Positions 1-6,630 of a DNA stretch of 8,009 bases are shown here, in pieces. Position 1 is the stretch's first letter. Each line of letters starts with the position of its first letter. This DNA is from Pseudomonadota bacterium (lineage in GTDB: Bacteria > Pseudomonadota > Alphaproteobacteria > Rhizobiales > Beijerinckiaceae): contig JAEXGT010000082.1 of assembly GCA_023450615.1 (NCBI GenBank), positions 1-8,009 on the forward strand, read 5' to 3'. The notes below the pieces were generated by a model. The model was not told the DNA's origin. It saw only the letters and a list, made by a program, of their open reading frames with translations, and ran no database searches. Position numbers and translations under genes: made by a program.

Positions 1-115
1 CTTACCGATCGAAGCGGTGTACTCACCAAAGCATAGATCAGGTCGTTGTCTTATCTAATGACCCTAAGGTCATCGCAAGGACACCGCCGCCTACGCTTCT
101 CCTTCCTTCTTCACT

Positions 116-140
116 TGTCAAAGAGCAACATCCGAAGATG
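116..140 (-). promoter_or_regulatory. boxB-like hairpin plus boxA antitermination site
   Basis: On the minus strand 127-116 reads TGCTCTTTGACA, which differs from the E. coli rrn boxA TGCTCTTTAACA at one base. One base upstream, 140-129 reads CATC-TTCG-GATG, a 4-bp stem closed by a C(UUCG)G tetraloop in the boxB position. In the rrn system boxA RNA binds NusB/NusE (S10) and makes RNA polymerase resist Rho-dependent termination over the untranslated rRNA genes. The element and hairpin are seen directly; the function is inferred from the family. Confidence 0.75.
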
Positions 141-248
141 CAGTTTCCGAAGACGACAGCGCCTCATTCCGGTTTTACCCGGCTTGAGCCGCCAGCCTGT
201 CAGGGAAACCTCAGAGCCGCCATTTCCTGGCAGCGCCGCGATGAACCT

Positions 249-277
249 GATTTAGGATCATTCGATTTTCTTGTCAA
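249..277 (-). promoter_or_regulatory. Candidate rRNA promoter P2
   Basis: The minus strand carries a perfect -35 TTGACA (277-272), a 17-bp spacer and a weak -10 TAAATC (254-249). It lies between P1 and boxA, about 170 bp downstream of P1, as expected for the second promoter of a tandem rrn pair. The -10 is poor (3 of 6), so this is less certain than P1. Confidence 0.5.
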
Positions 278-417
278 CCCCGTTTTTCGAGAAATCCGAG
301 ACCCGGAGAAGACCCTCACCAGAACATGCCCAGCATCCCGACTTTCGTCAGGCTGTAGAGCCCGCATCTGAGGAAGTTTTGGCGCCGCTCGCAATCAGCG
401 GCGGCGTCGATGGGCGG

Positions 418-466
418 GTTATAGGCCCGGCCTCCCGTGACTGTCAACACGCTTGTGAAAGTTTTT
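418..466 (-). promoter_or_regulatory. Strong sigma70-type rRNA promoter P1 with UP-like element
   Basis: The minus strand carries -35 TTGACA (447-442), an 18-bp spacer and -10 TATAAC (423-418), 11 of 12 consensus bases. The -35 is preceded by an A/T-rich tract (AAAAAACTTTCACAAG, 466-451) placed like an UP element. The expected start is near 411. The discriminator after the -10 is GC-rich (CCGCCC), a feature of promoters under stringent (ppGpp) control; that regulation is inferred, not shown. Confidence 0.75.
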
Positions 467-688
467 TGACATTTCCGGACCGGCCACGCTACTCACAGCT
501 TTCGGCGTATTTCGCCTCACTGCGGACACAGTGACGGTTGAAGCAGCATCTCCGACGACTGGTTTCTATAAAGAAGAGAGAAGCGTCCGGCGGGCCCTCT
601 CCTATTAAGCCTGTGCCATCTCTCTCTCTTGTGCTAGAGCGCCACTACCCCTTATGCATAAAGTTACTCGATTACGATATTGTCCATC
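448..688. other. Divergent intergenic region between rRNA promoter P1 and the M23 peptidase gene
   Basis: This must hold the promoter of the rightward peptidase gene, but no site stands out. A plus-strand TTGACA at 466-471 has only a poor -10 at a usable distance (TACTCA, 490-495). A TATAAA at 567-572 lacks a matching -35. The 600-640 stretch is pyrimidine-rich (repeated CT). No tRNA, terminator or small gene was recognised. Confidence 0.5.
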
Positions 689-2725
689 ATGAGCCATGTT
701 CCTTCAGATGACGGCCTGCCCAAGGCTTCCCGCCGGGAAGTGAGGCTTTCGTCTGGAGTCGAGCTGGGCCACGAGCCGGCTCTCAGCGCCAACGGCGCTT
801 CGGCTCCCGAGGTGGACAAGCGTGAGATCAATCTGCGCTGGCTTGGTGCCAGCGTCCTGACGGGCGTCACGGGCGCCGTTCTGATCGGCGCCTCCATTCA
901 TATCTCCATCGAGGGCGCCACCACTTCGGTCCAGGCCCCCGAGCTAGCTGCGGTGAATGCCTATCCCCGATCCGGGCAGGACGGCGAGCGCGCAACGAAT
1001 TTGGCCCGCAAGAGCAACCGTCTCAATATGACGGAGCTGACGGCCTCTGCGAAGCAGAGCTTCAAGGCCCCCATGACCATCCGCAGTGGCGACCGTGAGG
1101 CCATCAAGGTTCGCCAGTTCGTGAAGATCGCAACGAACCTGTCTCTCTCGACAGGGACCTATGCCTCGGACATTCCGCCCTTCAATCCAATGCGCCTCTT
1201 TGCGGAGGAGACTCAGGAGAAGATCGATCAGGTCCCTGAGATCTCCGATGCCGACGTCTCGGTTTTGCGCCGGGACCTGGCTTCCATGGCTATCGAAGCG
1301 AGCGCGCCCTCCCTTACGGACAACGACGTCCTGGCCATACTGGAAGAAGAACGCCGGGTTGCCGGCGAGGCCGGCCGCCGCGCCGCCGTCGCGATCCCGG
1401 CCCAGCAGATGCTCTCGCGCACCCTTCGCCAGCCCGAAGGCTTCGGCGACGCCTTGGGATATGCCCGCGTGGTGGATACGCCCTTCAGCACCATCGAGGT
1501 GCGGGTGATGCCCGAGAACGTCACCGACCTTCCGAAGATTGAGCAGAAGGCCAGCGCGCCGCTCATCGAGGAACGCGATGTGGTGTTCAAGAAGGGCGAG
1601 ACCCTGGAGACGGTGCTGCGCAGTTACGGAGCAACCCCGGAACAGATAGCGGCCATCTCGACGGCTCTGTCGGCCCAGGTGAAGATCGCGAATATGGGAG
1701 AAGGCCAACGCCTTCGCATCCTTATCGCACCCGGACCGCGCCTGGGCGATCCCAGGCAGATCGTCCGCGTCATCGCCTTCGGCGATAAGGGCATCGAAGG
1801 GATTGCGGCCACCAACGACCGGGGTGCTTTCCTATCCGTGACGCCCCCCGATGAGCCCATGGACCACGCGACCGCCGCGAATGCCCAGGACGGAGAGGAG
1901 GAGAGCGAGGAAGGCAATGGCCGCGTCAGGCTCTACGAAAGCCTTTACGAGACCGCCCTCAAAAATGACCTCCCCCCCGAGACGGTGGAGGAGCTTGTCC
2001 GCATCTTCGGCTACGACGTCGATTTCCAGCGCCGCGTTACCCAGGGTGACAGCTTCGAACTGTTCTTCGGCGCAGACGACGATGACGATCCGCCGGAAAT
2101 TCTCTACGCATCGCTGACCGTGGGCGGCGAGGCGCGCCGTGTCTACCGGTTCCAAGGAGATGACGGATCCATCGAATATTTCGATGAGACCGGGCGTTCC
2201 TTGAAGAAATTCCTGCTCCGCAAGCCGATCTCGGAGGGCGTCCTGCGCTCCGGCTTCGGCTCCCGGTTCCACCCGATCCTCGGCTATACGCGGCCGCATA
2301 CAGGCGTCGACTGGTCGAACAGGGTCGGCACTCCGATCCTGGCTGCCGGCAATGGCACCATCCGCTTTGCCGACTGGAAGTCGGGTTATGGGCGCCACAT
2401 TGAGATCCAGCACGCCAACGGCTATGTGACGACCTATTCGCACATGACGGGCTTTGCGAAGAACATGGCGCCCGGCACCCGGGTGCGTCAGGGGCAGGTG
2501 ATCGGCTATCTCGGCAGCACCGGCCTCTCGACCGGCCCTCACCTCCATTATGAGGTGCTGATCAACGGCAGCTTCGTCGATCCGCTGAAGATCCGCCTGC
2601 CGCAGGGCCGCGAGCTCGACGGGCGCAGCCTCGCCGATTTCAAGCGCCAGCGCGAGCAGGTGGACGACCTCATGAGTCAGGCAGGCGCAACCGCAAGCCT
2701 CTCCCAGCGCGCAGACCTTCGCTAG
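689..2725 (+). CDS. M23 family (LytM) peptidoglycan endopeptidase, membrane-anchored
   Basis: Product of 678 residues from ATG 689. An in-frame TTG at 680 would add three residues. Neither start has a clear Shine-Dalgarno; ATG is preferred by codon only. One membrane segment lies at about residues 51-74 after a charged N-terminus, so the bulk should be periplasmic. Residues about 297-350 (VVFKKGETLE onward) look LysM/OapA-like. A following region, with FGYDVDFQRRVTQGDSFELF, resembles the middle domain of MepM-type enzymes. The LytM domain (about 518-635) is complete: zinc ligands H537 and D541 in HTGVD, H585 in YSHM, and H618/H620 in HLHYE. Such enzymes cleave peptide cross-links in the cell wall to allow growth or division. 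With all metal ligands present it is probably an active enzyme rather than a degenerate EnvC/NlpD-type activator. An acidic run (ADDDDD) occurs near residue 460. The transporter gene starts 5 bp after its stop. Confidence 0.9.
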   Translation: MSHVPSDDGLPKASRREVRLSSGVELGHEPALSANGASAPEVDKREINLRWLGASVLTGVTGAVLIGASIHISIEGATTSVQAPELAAVNAYPRSGQDGERATNLARKSNRLNMTELTASAKQSFKAPMTIRSGDREAIKVRQFVKIATNLSLSTGTYASDIPPFNPMRLFAEETQEKIDQVPEISDADVSVLRRDLASMAIEASAPSLTDNDVLAILEEERRVAGEAGRRAAVAIPAQQMLSRTLRQPEGFGDALGYARVVDTPFSTIEVRVMPENVTDLPKIEQKASAPLIEERDVVFKKGETLETVLRSYGATPEQIAAISTALSAQVKIANMGEGQRLRILIAPGPRLGDPRQIVRVIAFGDKGIEGIAATNDRGAFLSVTPPDEPMDHATAANAQDGEEESEEGNGRVRLYESLYETALKNDLPPETVEELVRIFGYDVDFQRRVTQGDSFELFFGADDDDDPPEILYASLTVGGEARRVYRFQGDDGSIEYFDETGRSLKKFLLRKPISEGVLRSGFGSRFHPILGYTRPHTGVDWSNRVGTPILAAGNGTIRFADWKSGYGRHIEIQHANGYVTTYSHMTGFAKNMAPGTRVRQGQVIGYLGSTGLSTGPHLHYEVLINGSFVDPLKIRLPQGRELDGRSLADFKRQREQVDDLMSQAGATASLSQRADLR

Positions 2726-2730
2726 ACATC

Positions 2731-3648
2731 ATGCTTGACCTGTTCGTGATTGTATTTCCGGTCTTCGGCCTGATCGGAATTGGCTATCTCGCGCGCCGTA
2801 CGGGCTTTGTCTCCGAGCGCATGGGCGAAGGTCTCTCGGAATTCGTCTTCAGCCTCTCCGTGCCCTGCCTGATCTTTCGCACTCTCGTGAAGGCCGAAAT
2901 CCCGGAGGTGCAACCCTGGGGCTATTGGATCTCCTATTTCGTGGGCGTGGCCGTGGTATGGGTTCTCGCCACGACGATCGGCAGGCGCTTCTTCGGGATC
3001 AAAGGAGTCTCAAGCGTCGTCGCCGGATTCTCGGCAGGTCAGGCCAATACCGTCTTCGTCGGCGTCCCGATGATCCTCAAGGCCTATGGTGACGAGGGCG
3101 CGGTGCCGCTCTTCCTGCTGCTTGCGGTACATCTGCCCGTGACCATGACGCTCGCTACCGTGCTGGCGGAAGGGCGCCAGGCTTCGCCTCTCCTCATCCT
3201 GCGCCGCTTGGTGACCCATCCCATCGTCGTCGGCATTCTGGCGGGCTCGGCATTTCGCCCCATCGCTCACGCCGTCCCCGCACCGATTTGGCAAATCGTG
3301 GACCTGATCGCGAGCGCGGCCGTTCCCTGCGCGCTGATTTCCATGGGCATCGCGCTTCGCCGCTACGGCATGAAGATGGGCTGGGAGCTGCCGACCGTGA
3401 TTTCCGGCCTCAAGCTCGTGGTGCATCCGCTCGTCGTGCTGCTGCTCGCCTTCTACGTATTCGACATGCCGCCGGTATGGGCGGGCGTGGCGGTGCTCTT
3501 CGCGTCCTGCCCTTCCGGCATCAACGCTTATCTCTTCGCGGAGCGGTATAACGAGGGCGTGGCCCTGGCATCGAGCGCGGTCACGCTCTCGACGGCCTTG
3601 GCATTGGGCACCACGCTGATCTGGCTCTATGTGCTGGGCATCGGCTGA
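2731..3648 (+). CDS. AEC (auxin efflux carrier) family transporter
   Basis: Product of 305 residues, typical for bacterial AEC (Mem_trans) permeases of about 300-320. It is hydrophobic throughout, with roughly ten membrane segments split by a short charged loop in the middle (AEGRQASPLLILRRL). The N-terminal pattern (PVFGLIGIGYLARRTG), the SVPCLIFRTL stretch in the second segment and the FSAGQANTVFVGVP segment are characteristic of the family. Family members export or import small organic anions such as malate or malonate; the substrate here cannot be read from sequence. The ATG lies 5 bp after the peptidase stop and has no evident ribosome binding site, so translational coupling within a two-gene operon is likely. 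Its last 22 bp overlap the 3' end of the opposite-strand gluQ gene. Confidence 0.88.
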   Translation: MLDLFVIVFPVFGLIGIGYLARRTGFVSERMGEGLSEFVFSLSVPCLIFRTLVKAEIPEVQPWGYWISYFVGVAVVWVLATTIGRRFFGIKGVSSVVAGFSAGQANTVFVGVPMILKAYGDEGAVPLFLLLAVHLPVTMTLATVLAEGRQASPLLILRRLVTHPIVVGILAGSAFRPIAHAVPAPIWQIVDLIASAAVPCALISMGIALRRYGMKMGWELPTVISGLKLVVHPLVVLLLAFYVFDMPPVWAGVAVLFASCPSGINAYLFAERYNEGVALASSAVTLSTALALGTTLIWLYVLGIG

Positions 3649-4517
3649 AAGCCGAGACGCTGCCTGATCTCGGCTGCCGCCACGCCCCGCTCGCGCAATT
3701 CGTGGAGCGCTTCCGATTTCCGGCTCTTCGCGAGCTTGTCGCCGCCCGGATCGAGGATCAGGCCATGGTGATGATAGCGCGGCGTCGGAAGCCCGAGCAG
3801 CCTCTGCATAAGCACATGCAGATCGGTGGCCGCTTCCAGATCCTGTCCGCGCACCACATGGGTGACGCCCTGCAAGGCATCGTCGAGCACGACTGAGAGG
3901 TGATAGCTCGTCGGCGTATCCTTGCGCACGATCACCGCATCGCCCCAGCGCCCGGGGTCGGCTTCCACGATCTCCTCCTCGCCGTCGGGCGAAAAGCGCG
4001 TGAAGGTGTGAGGACCGGGAAGGAGCTGGCGCGCTTCCCTCATGTCGATGCGCCATGCAGCAGGCTCGCCGCGAGTAATCCTCTCCTCCGCCTCCTGGAG
4101 GGAGAGGCTCCTGCATATTCCCGGATAGAGGGGAGCGCCGTCGGGATCGCGCGGCCACGGCTTGCCACTTCCGACCTCGAGCTCCTCGACCTTCGCGGCG
4201 ATCTCTTTCCGCGAGCAGAAGCACGGATACACGAGCCCCCTCCCCTTCAAGGTCCCGAAGGCAGCCCGATAATCGGCGAAATGCTCCGATTGCCGGCGCA
4301 CGGGCTGCTCCCATTCCAACCCCAGCCAGGCAAGATCGTCATAAATCGCCCTCTCGTATTCGGGACGGCAGCGTGTGATATCGATATCCTCGATGCGCAG
4401 GAGAAACCGGCCGTCGAACCGGCGGGCGAGCGCATCGTTGAGCAATGCCGAATAGGCATGGCCGAGATGAAGCCGCCCGTTGGGGCTTGGGGCAAATCGG
4501 AACACGGGCTTCGTCAC
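3627..4517 (-). CDS. gluQ: Glutamyl-Q tRNA(Asp) synthetase (GluQRS)
   Basis: Product of 296 residues from a GTG start at 4517, with a weak AAAGG upstream. It is a shortened class I glutamyl-tRNA synthetase that lacks the anticodon-binding domain. This is the GluQRS form, which charges glutamate onto the queuosine at position 34 of tRNA-Asp in the cytoplasm. Visible motifs are the FAPSPNGRLHLGH signature (residues 8-20, HIGH-like), RIEDID (41-46), a zinc-site pattern with C99, C101, Y131 and C135 (YPCFC then YPGIC), and the KMSKS-like KLAKSR (261-266). Length matches the usual 290-300. The start is 30 bp from the divergent DNA glycosylase gene, so its promoter must lie within or beside that gene's 5' end. 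Its stop lies inside the transporter gene. Confidence 0.93.
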   Translation of the reverse strand: MTKPVFRFAPSPNGRLHLGHAYSALLNDALARRFDGRFLLRIEDIDITRCRPEYERAIYDDLAWLGLEWEQPVRRQSEHFADYRAAFGTLKGRGLVYPCFCSRKEIAAKVEELEVGSGKPWPRDPDGAPLYPGICRSLSLQEAEERITRGEPAAWRIDMREARQLLPGPHTFTRFSPDGEEEIVEADPGRWGDAVIVRKDTPTSYHLSVVLDDALQGVTHVVRGQDLEAATDLHVLMQRLLGLPTPRYHHHGLILDPGGDKLAKSRKSEALHELRERGVAAAEIRQRLGFQPMPST

Positions 4518-4547
4518 GGGCGGCCTTTGGAAGCAGGAACGGAATGG

Positions 4548-5195
4548 ATGGCCACCCTCCTCGAAACGGAAGCGGTTCTCAAGAGGGGTCTGAAGGCGCT
4601 TGCCAAGGCCGACCCCGTCATGGCGCGGCTGGCAGCGGAGGGCGTTGTCCCGCAGCTGCGCAAGCGTCCGCCGGGTTTCGAGGGACTGGCCTGGATCATC
4701 GTCGGGCAGCAGGTCTCGACCGCAAGCGCCTCGGCCATCTGGGGACGGCTGAGGTCGATCCTCGAACCGCCAAGCCCTGAACGTTTCCTGAGCCTCTCAG
4801 ACGAGGAGCTGCGCATGGCAGGCCTCTCGGCCATGAAAGTGAGAACCATCCGCGCCGCCGCCGTGGAAATCCTGGAAGGACGGCTCCCGCTCGATCAACT
4901 GCATGAGCTTCCCGCCGATGAGGCGCATAATCTTCTGACAAGGGTGAAGGGCATCGGCCCCTGGACGGCGGATATCTACCTGCTCTTCTGCCTCGGCCAT
5001 CCCGATGCGTTTCCCGGCGGAGATCTGGCCGTGCAGGAGGCGGCCCGGATTGCTTATGGCCTGGAGGAGCGCCCCGACGCCAAGGCGTTGACTGTTCTCG
5101 CGGAGCGCTGGCGTCCCTGGCGGGGCGTGGCCGCCAAGGTGCTCTGGGCCTATTACCGGGTGGCCAAGGCTCGGGAGGGGAGTCCCGTCACCTAG
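4548..5195 (+). CDS. DNA-3-methyladenine glycosylase II-type (AlkA-like HhH-GPD) protein
   Basis: Product of 215 residues from ATG 4548, with AGGA about 10 bp upstream (4534-4537). It excises alkylated bases such as 3-methyladenine from DNA as the first step of base excision repair. The helix-hairpin-helix lies at about 127-142 (LLTRVKGIGPWTADIY) and the catalytic aspartate is D159 in FPGGDLAVQ. Upstream is IVGQQVS (51-57), a common block in this family, and near the C-terminus WRPWRG (188-193). E. coli AlkA (282 residues) has an extra N-terminal domain. This shorter, single-domain form is common in alphaproteobacteria. The frame stays open far upstream to 3900, but that part is antisense to gluQ and is not credible coding. 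No Ada-type regulator is nearby. Confidence 0.88.
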   Translation: MATLLETEAVLKRGLKALAKADPVMARLAAEGVVPQLRKRPPGFEGLAWIIVGQQVSTASASAIWGRLRSILEPPSPERFLSLSDEELRMAGLSAMKVRTIRAAAVEILEGRLPLDQLHELPADEAHNLLTRVKGIGPWTADIYLLFCLGHPDAFPGGDLAVQEAARIAYGLEERPDAKALTVLAERWRPWRGVAAKVLWAYYRVAKAREGSPVT

Positions 5196-5198
5196 GGA

Positions 5199-5972
5199 TC
5201 AGCCTTGCTGCGCAGCGGCAAGCGAGGCCTGCGCACCGGCGCGAAGCATGGTGATGTCGCTGCCGATGCAGACCATGTTGAAACCCTTGCGGGCGAGTTC
5301 CCCTGCCCTGGCGCCAGAAGGCGCATAGATGGCGGCGACCTTGCCGGCGGCCCGCACCCGGGCGAGCACATGGTCGAGCGCCTTCTCGACCTCAGCGCTT
5401 GCGGGGTCCACGCCCTTGCCGCCCGAGAGCGCGATGGAGAGATCGGCCGGGCCGACGAAGACGCCGTCGATGCCGGGGACGTCCAGAATGTCATCGATGA
5501 TACCGAGCGCCTCCCGGGTTTCCACCATGGCGAAGGAGACGGTCAGGTCGTTGGCCAGGCGCAGATATTCCGCGGGATCGAGGCCTGAGAGGGAAAGCGC
5601 CCCGTAAGCGCCCCAGCTGCGCTGGCCTGTGGGCGGAAACTTCATGAAAGACGCGAAAAGCTTCGCATCCTCGATGGTGTTGATCATGGGCGCGATCACG
5701 CCCGAGACGCCTGAATCGAGGAAGCGCGATGCCATGGCGAACTCGCCGACTGGAATGCGCACCAAGGATGGCTTTCCCGCCGCCGCGATCAGGGGCACGG
5801 CCTGGAGCGCGGCAGCGAAATCGATGGAGCCATGCTGCATGTCCATGGCCACCGCATCGAACTCCTCCCGGGCCAGCAGGGCCGGAACGGAAGGATCCGG
5901 AAGCCCGCACCAGGCCGTGAGCAGGGGCGTGCCCGCCTTGAGGAGGTCAGGGAATGATGGATTGGTCAGCAT
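5199..5972 (-). CDS. HpcH/HpaI aldolase family protein
   Basis: Product of 257 residues, the usual size for class II, metal-dependent 2-keto-acid aldolases that split 4-hydroxy-2-oxo acids into pyruvate and an aldehyde. The expected active-site set is visible and nearly in register with E. coli HpaI: H47 in MDMQHG, R72 in VRIPVG, the metal ligands E151 (AMVETREA) and D177 (FVGPADLS), and the GVIAPMINT strand (91-99). The substrate (homoprotocatechuate-pathway intermediate, deoxy-sugar acid or other) cannot be decided. MQHG replaces the more common EH-containing motif of HpaI proper, and there are no hpa or sugar-acid genes around it. It lies 64 bp downstream of the zeta gene on the same strand, so co-transcription is possible. 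It ends 3 bp from the convergent glycosylase stop with no terminator between. Ribosome binding site is weak (AGAGAG). Confidence 0.88.
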   Translation of the reverse strand: MLTNPSFPDLLKAGTPLLTAWCGLPDPSVPALLAREEFDAVAMDMQHGSIDFAAALQAVPLIAAAGKPSLVRIPVGEFAMASRFLDSGVSGVIAPMINTIEDAKLFASFMKFPPTGQRSWGAYGALSLSGLDPAEYLRLANDLTVSFAMVETREALGIIDDILDVPGIDGVFVGPADLSIALSGGKGVDPASAEVEKALDHVLARVRAAGKVAAIYAPSGARAGELARKGFNMVCIGSDITMLRAGAQASLAAAQQG

Positions 5973-6036
5973 GGCTCTCTTTTCTGCCGTTCTCGTTACC
6001 GCTCGGAATAATGTGCCTCAGGCAAGAGAGGGGCCG

Positions 6037-6360
6037 TTACCGGCCCTCCTTGACCTCCTGAATGGCGCGCTCGGTCAGCTCGATGAGCTTCGCCTGGAGC
6101 TCGGCTTCCCCGGTCGACTTGCCGGCGCCGTCGAGATCCTTCCCGACCTTGCGCAGGATATCCCCATCGCCCGCTTCCTCGAAATCGGCGAGAACGACGC
6201 TCTTGGCATAGGCCTCGGCATCTTCGCCGGTCTTGCCCAGGCGATCGGCGACCCAGAGGCCGAACAGCTTGTTGCGACGCGCCGTGGCCTTGAAGCGCAG
6301 ATCCTCGTCATGGGCGAACTGCTTCTCGAAGGCGTTCCTGCGGTCATCGAATGCGGTCAT
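6037..6360 (-). CDS. DUF1476 protein, ATPase inhibitor subunit zeta
   Basis: Product of 107 residues from ATG 6360, with a good ribosome binding site (AAGGAG at 6375-6370, 9 bp spacing). The open frame extends 16 codons further upstream to 6408, but the Shine-Dalgarno and the family start (MTAFDDRRNAFEKQFAHDED) fix this start. DUF1476 proteins of alphaproteobacteria include the zeta subunit of Paracoccus denitrificans F1-ATPase, whose N-terminal helix blocks ATP hydrolysis. The N-terminal segment here (about 1-40, ending RRNKLFGLWVADRLG) and the acidic, helical remainder match that type. Whether this copy inhibits strongly is not readable; zeta activity is known to differ between species. It is charged and soluble with no membrane segment. 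It diverges from purC, an arrangement I recall from related genomes. Confidence 0.88.
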   Translation of the reverse strand: MTAFDDRRNAFEKQFAHDEDLRFKATARRNKLFGLWVADRLGKTGEDAEAYAKSVVLADFEEAGDGDILRKVGKDLDGAGKSTGEAELQAKLIELTERAIQEVKEGR

Positions 6361-6394
6361 TATGTCGTTCTCCTTAAGCTTGGGCCTTTGTGCG

Positions 6395-6423
6395 ATATAA
6401 GGGCGCACTCGCGCCAGCGCCAG
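6395..6423 (-). promoter_or_regulatory. Candidate promoter of the DUF1476/zeta gene
   Basis: The minus strand has -35-like CTGGCG (6423-6418), a 17-bp spacer and -10-like TTATAT (6400-6395), 35 bp upstream of the start codon. The -10 is plausible, the -35 moderate. No operator is recognised. Confidence 0.3.
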
Positions 6424-6513
6424 GGATCACCCATCTTTATGGGAGGACCTGCACCCGGTTGAAGGATTGCAGCCATTTCCCCCGCGTTGTGCTCGCCCCG
6501 GTGATCGGATAGG

Positions 6514-6541
6514 TTGCCCAGAAGCGGAGCGTCGGTTTAAA
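6514..6541 (+). promoter_or_regulatory. Candidate promoter of purC
   Basis: TTGCCC (6514-6519), a 16-bp spacer and TTTAAA (6536-6541), each 4 of 6 consensus bases. A start near 6548 would give a leader of about 80 bases to ATG 6627 and would include the small reading frame at 6571. No purine-repressor box or riboswitch was recognised. Confidence 0.35.
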
Positions 6542-6570
6542 GCCGCGCACGCCAGCCGCGGATATGCACC

Positions 6571-6630
6571 ATGTCTAGCCAGGAGCCCACGGCACAATGG
6601 ATTTTCTCAAACCACGGTACACGCCTATGA
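6571..6630 (+). CDS. Possible 19-residue upstream reading frame overlapping the purC start (ATGA)
   Basis: ATG 6571 opens a 19-codon frame (begins MSSQEPTAQW) whose TGA stop at 6628-6630 overlaps the conserved purC ATG at 6627-6629 as ATGA. Such overlaps are a common form of translational coupling. This would explain how purC starts at 6627 without its own Shine-Dalgarno. No good ribosome binding site precedes ATG 6571, and the peptide resembles nothing I know, so it may be chance. The alternative is that the AGGAG at 6581-6585 serves a purC start at 6597. Confidence 0.25.
   Translation: MSSQEPTAQWIFSNHGTRL

Larger units (their letters stand above)
1..411 (-). other. rRNA operon leader (5' part of a leftward rrn transcript; 16S gene lies beyond the left edge)
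   Basis: Read on the minus strand, this stretch lies downstream of two strong promoters and contains a boxB-like hairpin and a boxA, the usual order in a bacterial rRNA leader. After boxA comes a purine-rich run (GAAGAAGGAAGGAGAAGCG) and then GGCGGCGGTGTCCTTGCG, which resembles remembered alphaproteobacterial 16S leaders. A small hairpin sits at 58-73 (ATGACC/GGTCAT, 4-base loop). No mature 16S sequence is visible; the window ends inside the leader. The assignment to an rRNA operon is inferred from promoter and antitermination elements only. Short open frames here (for example 46-255 and 271-534, plus strand) have no ribosome binding site or family resemblance, and I do not call them genes. 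Confidence 0.7.

Noticed and set aside
466..495. Plus-strand TTGACA as a promoter for the M23 gene
   Set aside because: No acceptable -10 at 16-18 bp; the same bases are part of the A/T-rich tract upstream of the minus-strand rRNA promoter.
46..534. Several short overlapping plus-strand frames near the left edge
   Set aside because: They lie antisense to the rRNA leader and promoters, without ribosome binding sites or conserved features.
1832..2548. 238-codon minus-strand open frame inside the M23 gene, and a similar one at 944-1708
   Set aside because: Both are antisense to a complete, motif-bearing M23 protein in high-GC DNA, where long shadow frames are expected.
3010..4314. 434-codon minus-strand open frame across the AEC gene and gluQ
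   Set aside because: It is the shadow of two well-supported genes in other frames; its composition is Arg/Ala/Gly/His-rich and not protein-like.
3900..4547. Upstream extension of the glycosylase frame to a 431-codon protein
   Set aside because: The added 216 codons are antisense to gluQ, show no domain, and the good ribosome binding site and family start are at 4548.
6031..6046. 6-bp hairpin GGGCCG/CGGCCC at the zeta gene stop codon
   Set aside because: It is short and has no T-run on the minus strand, so it is not a convincing terminator before the aldolase gene.
5629..6462. 277-codon plus-strand open frame across the aldolase and zeta genes
   Set aside because: It is antisense to two recognised genes and spans their intergenic gap; no family resemblance.
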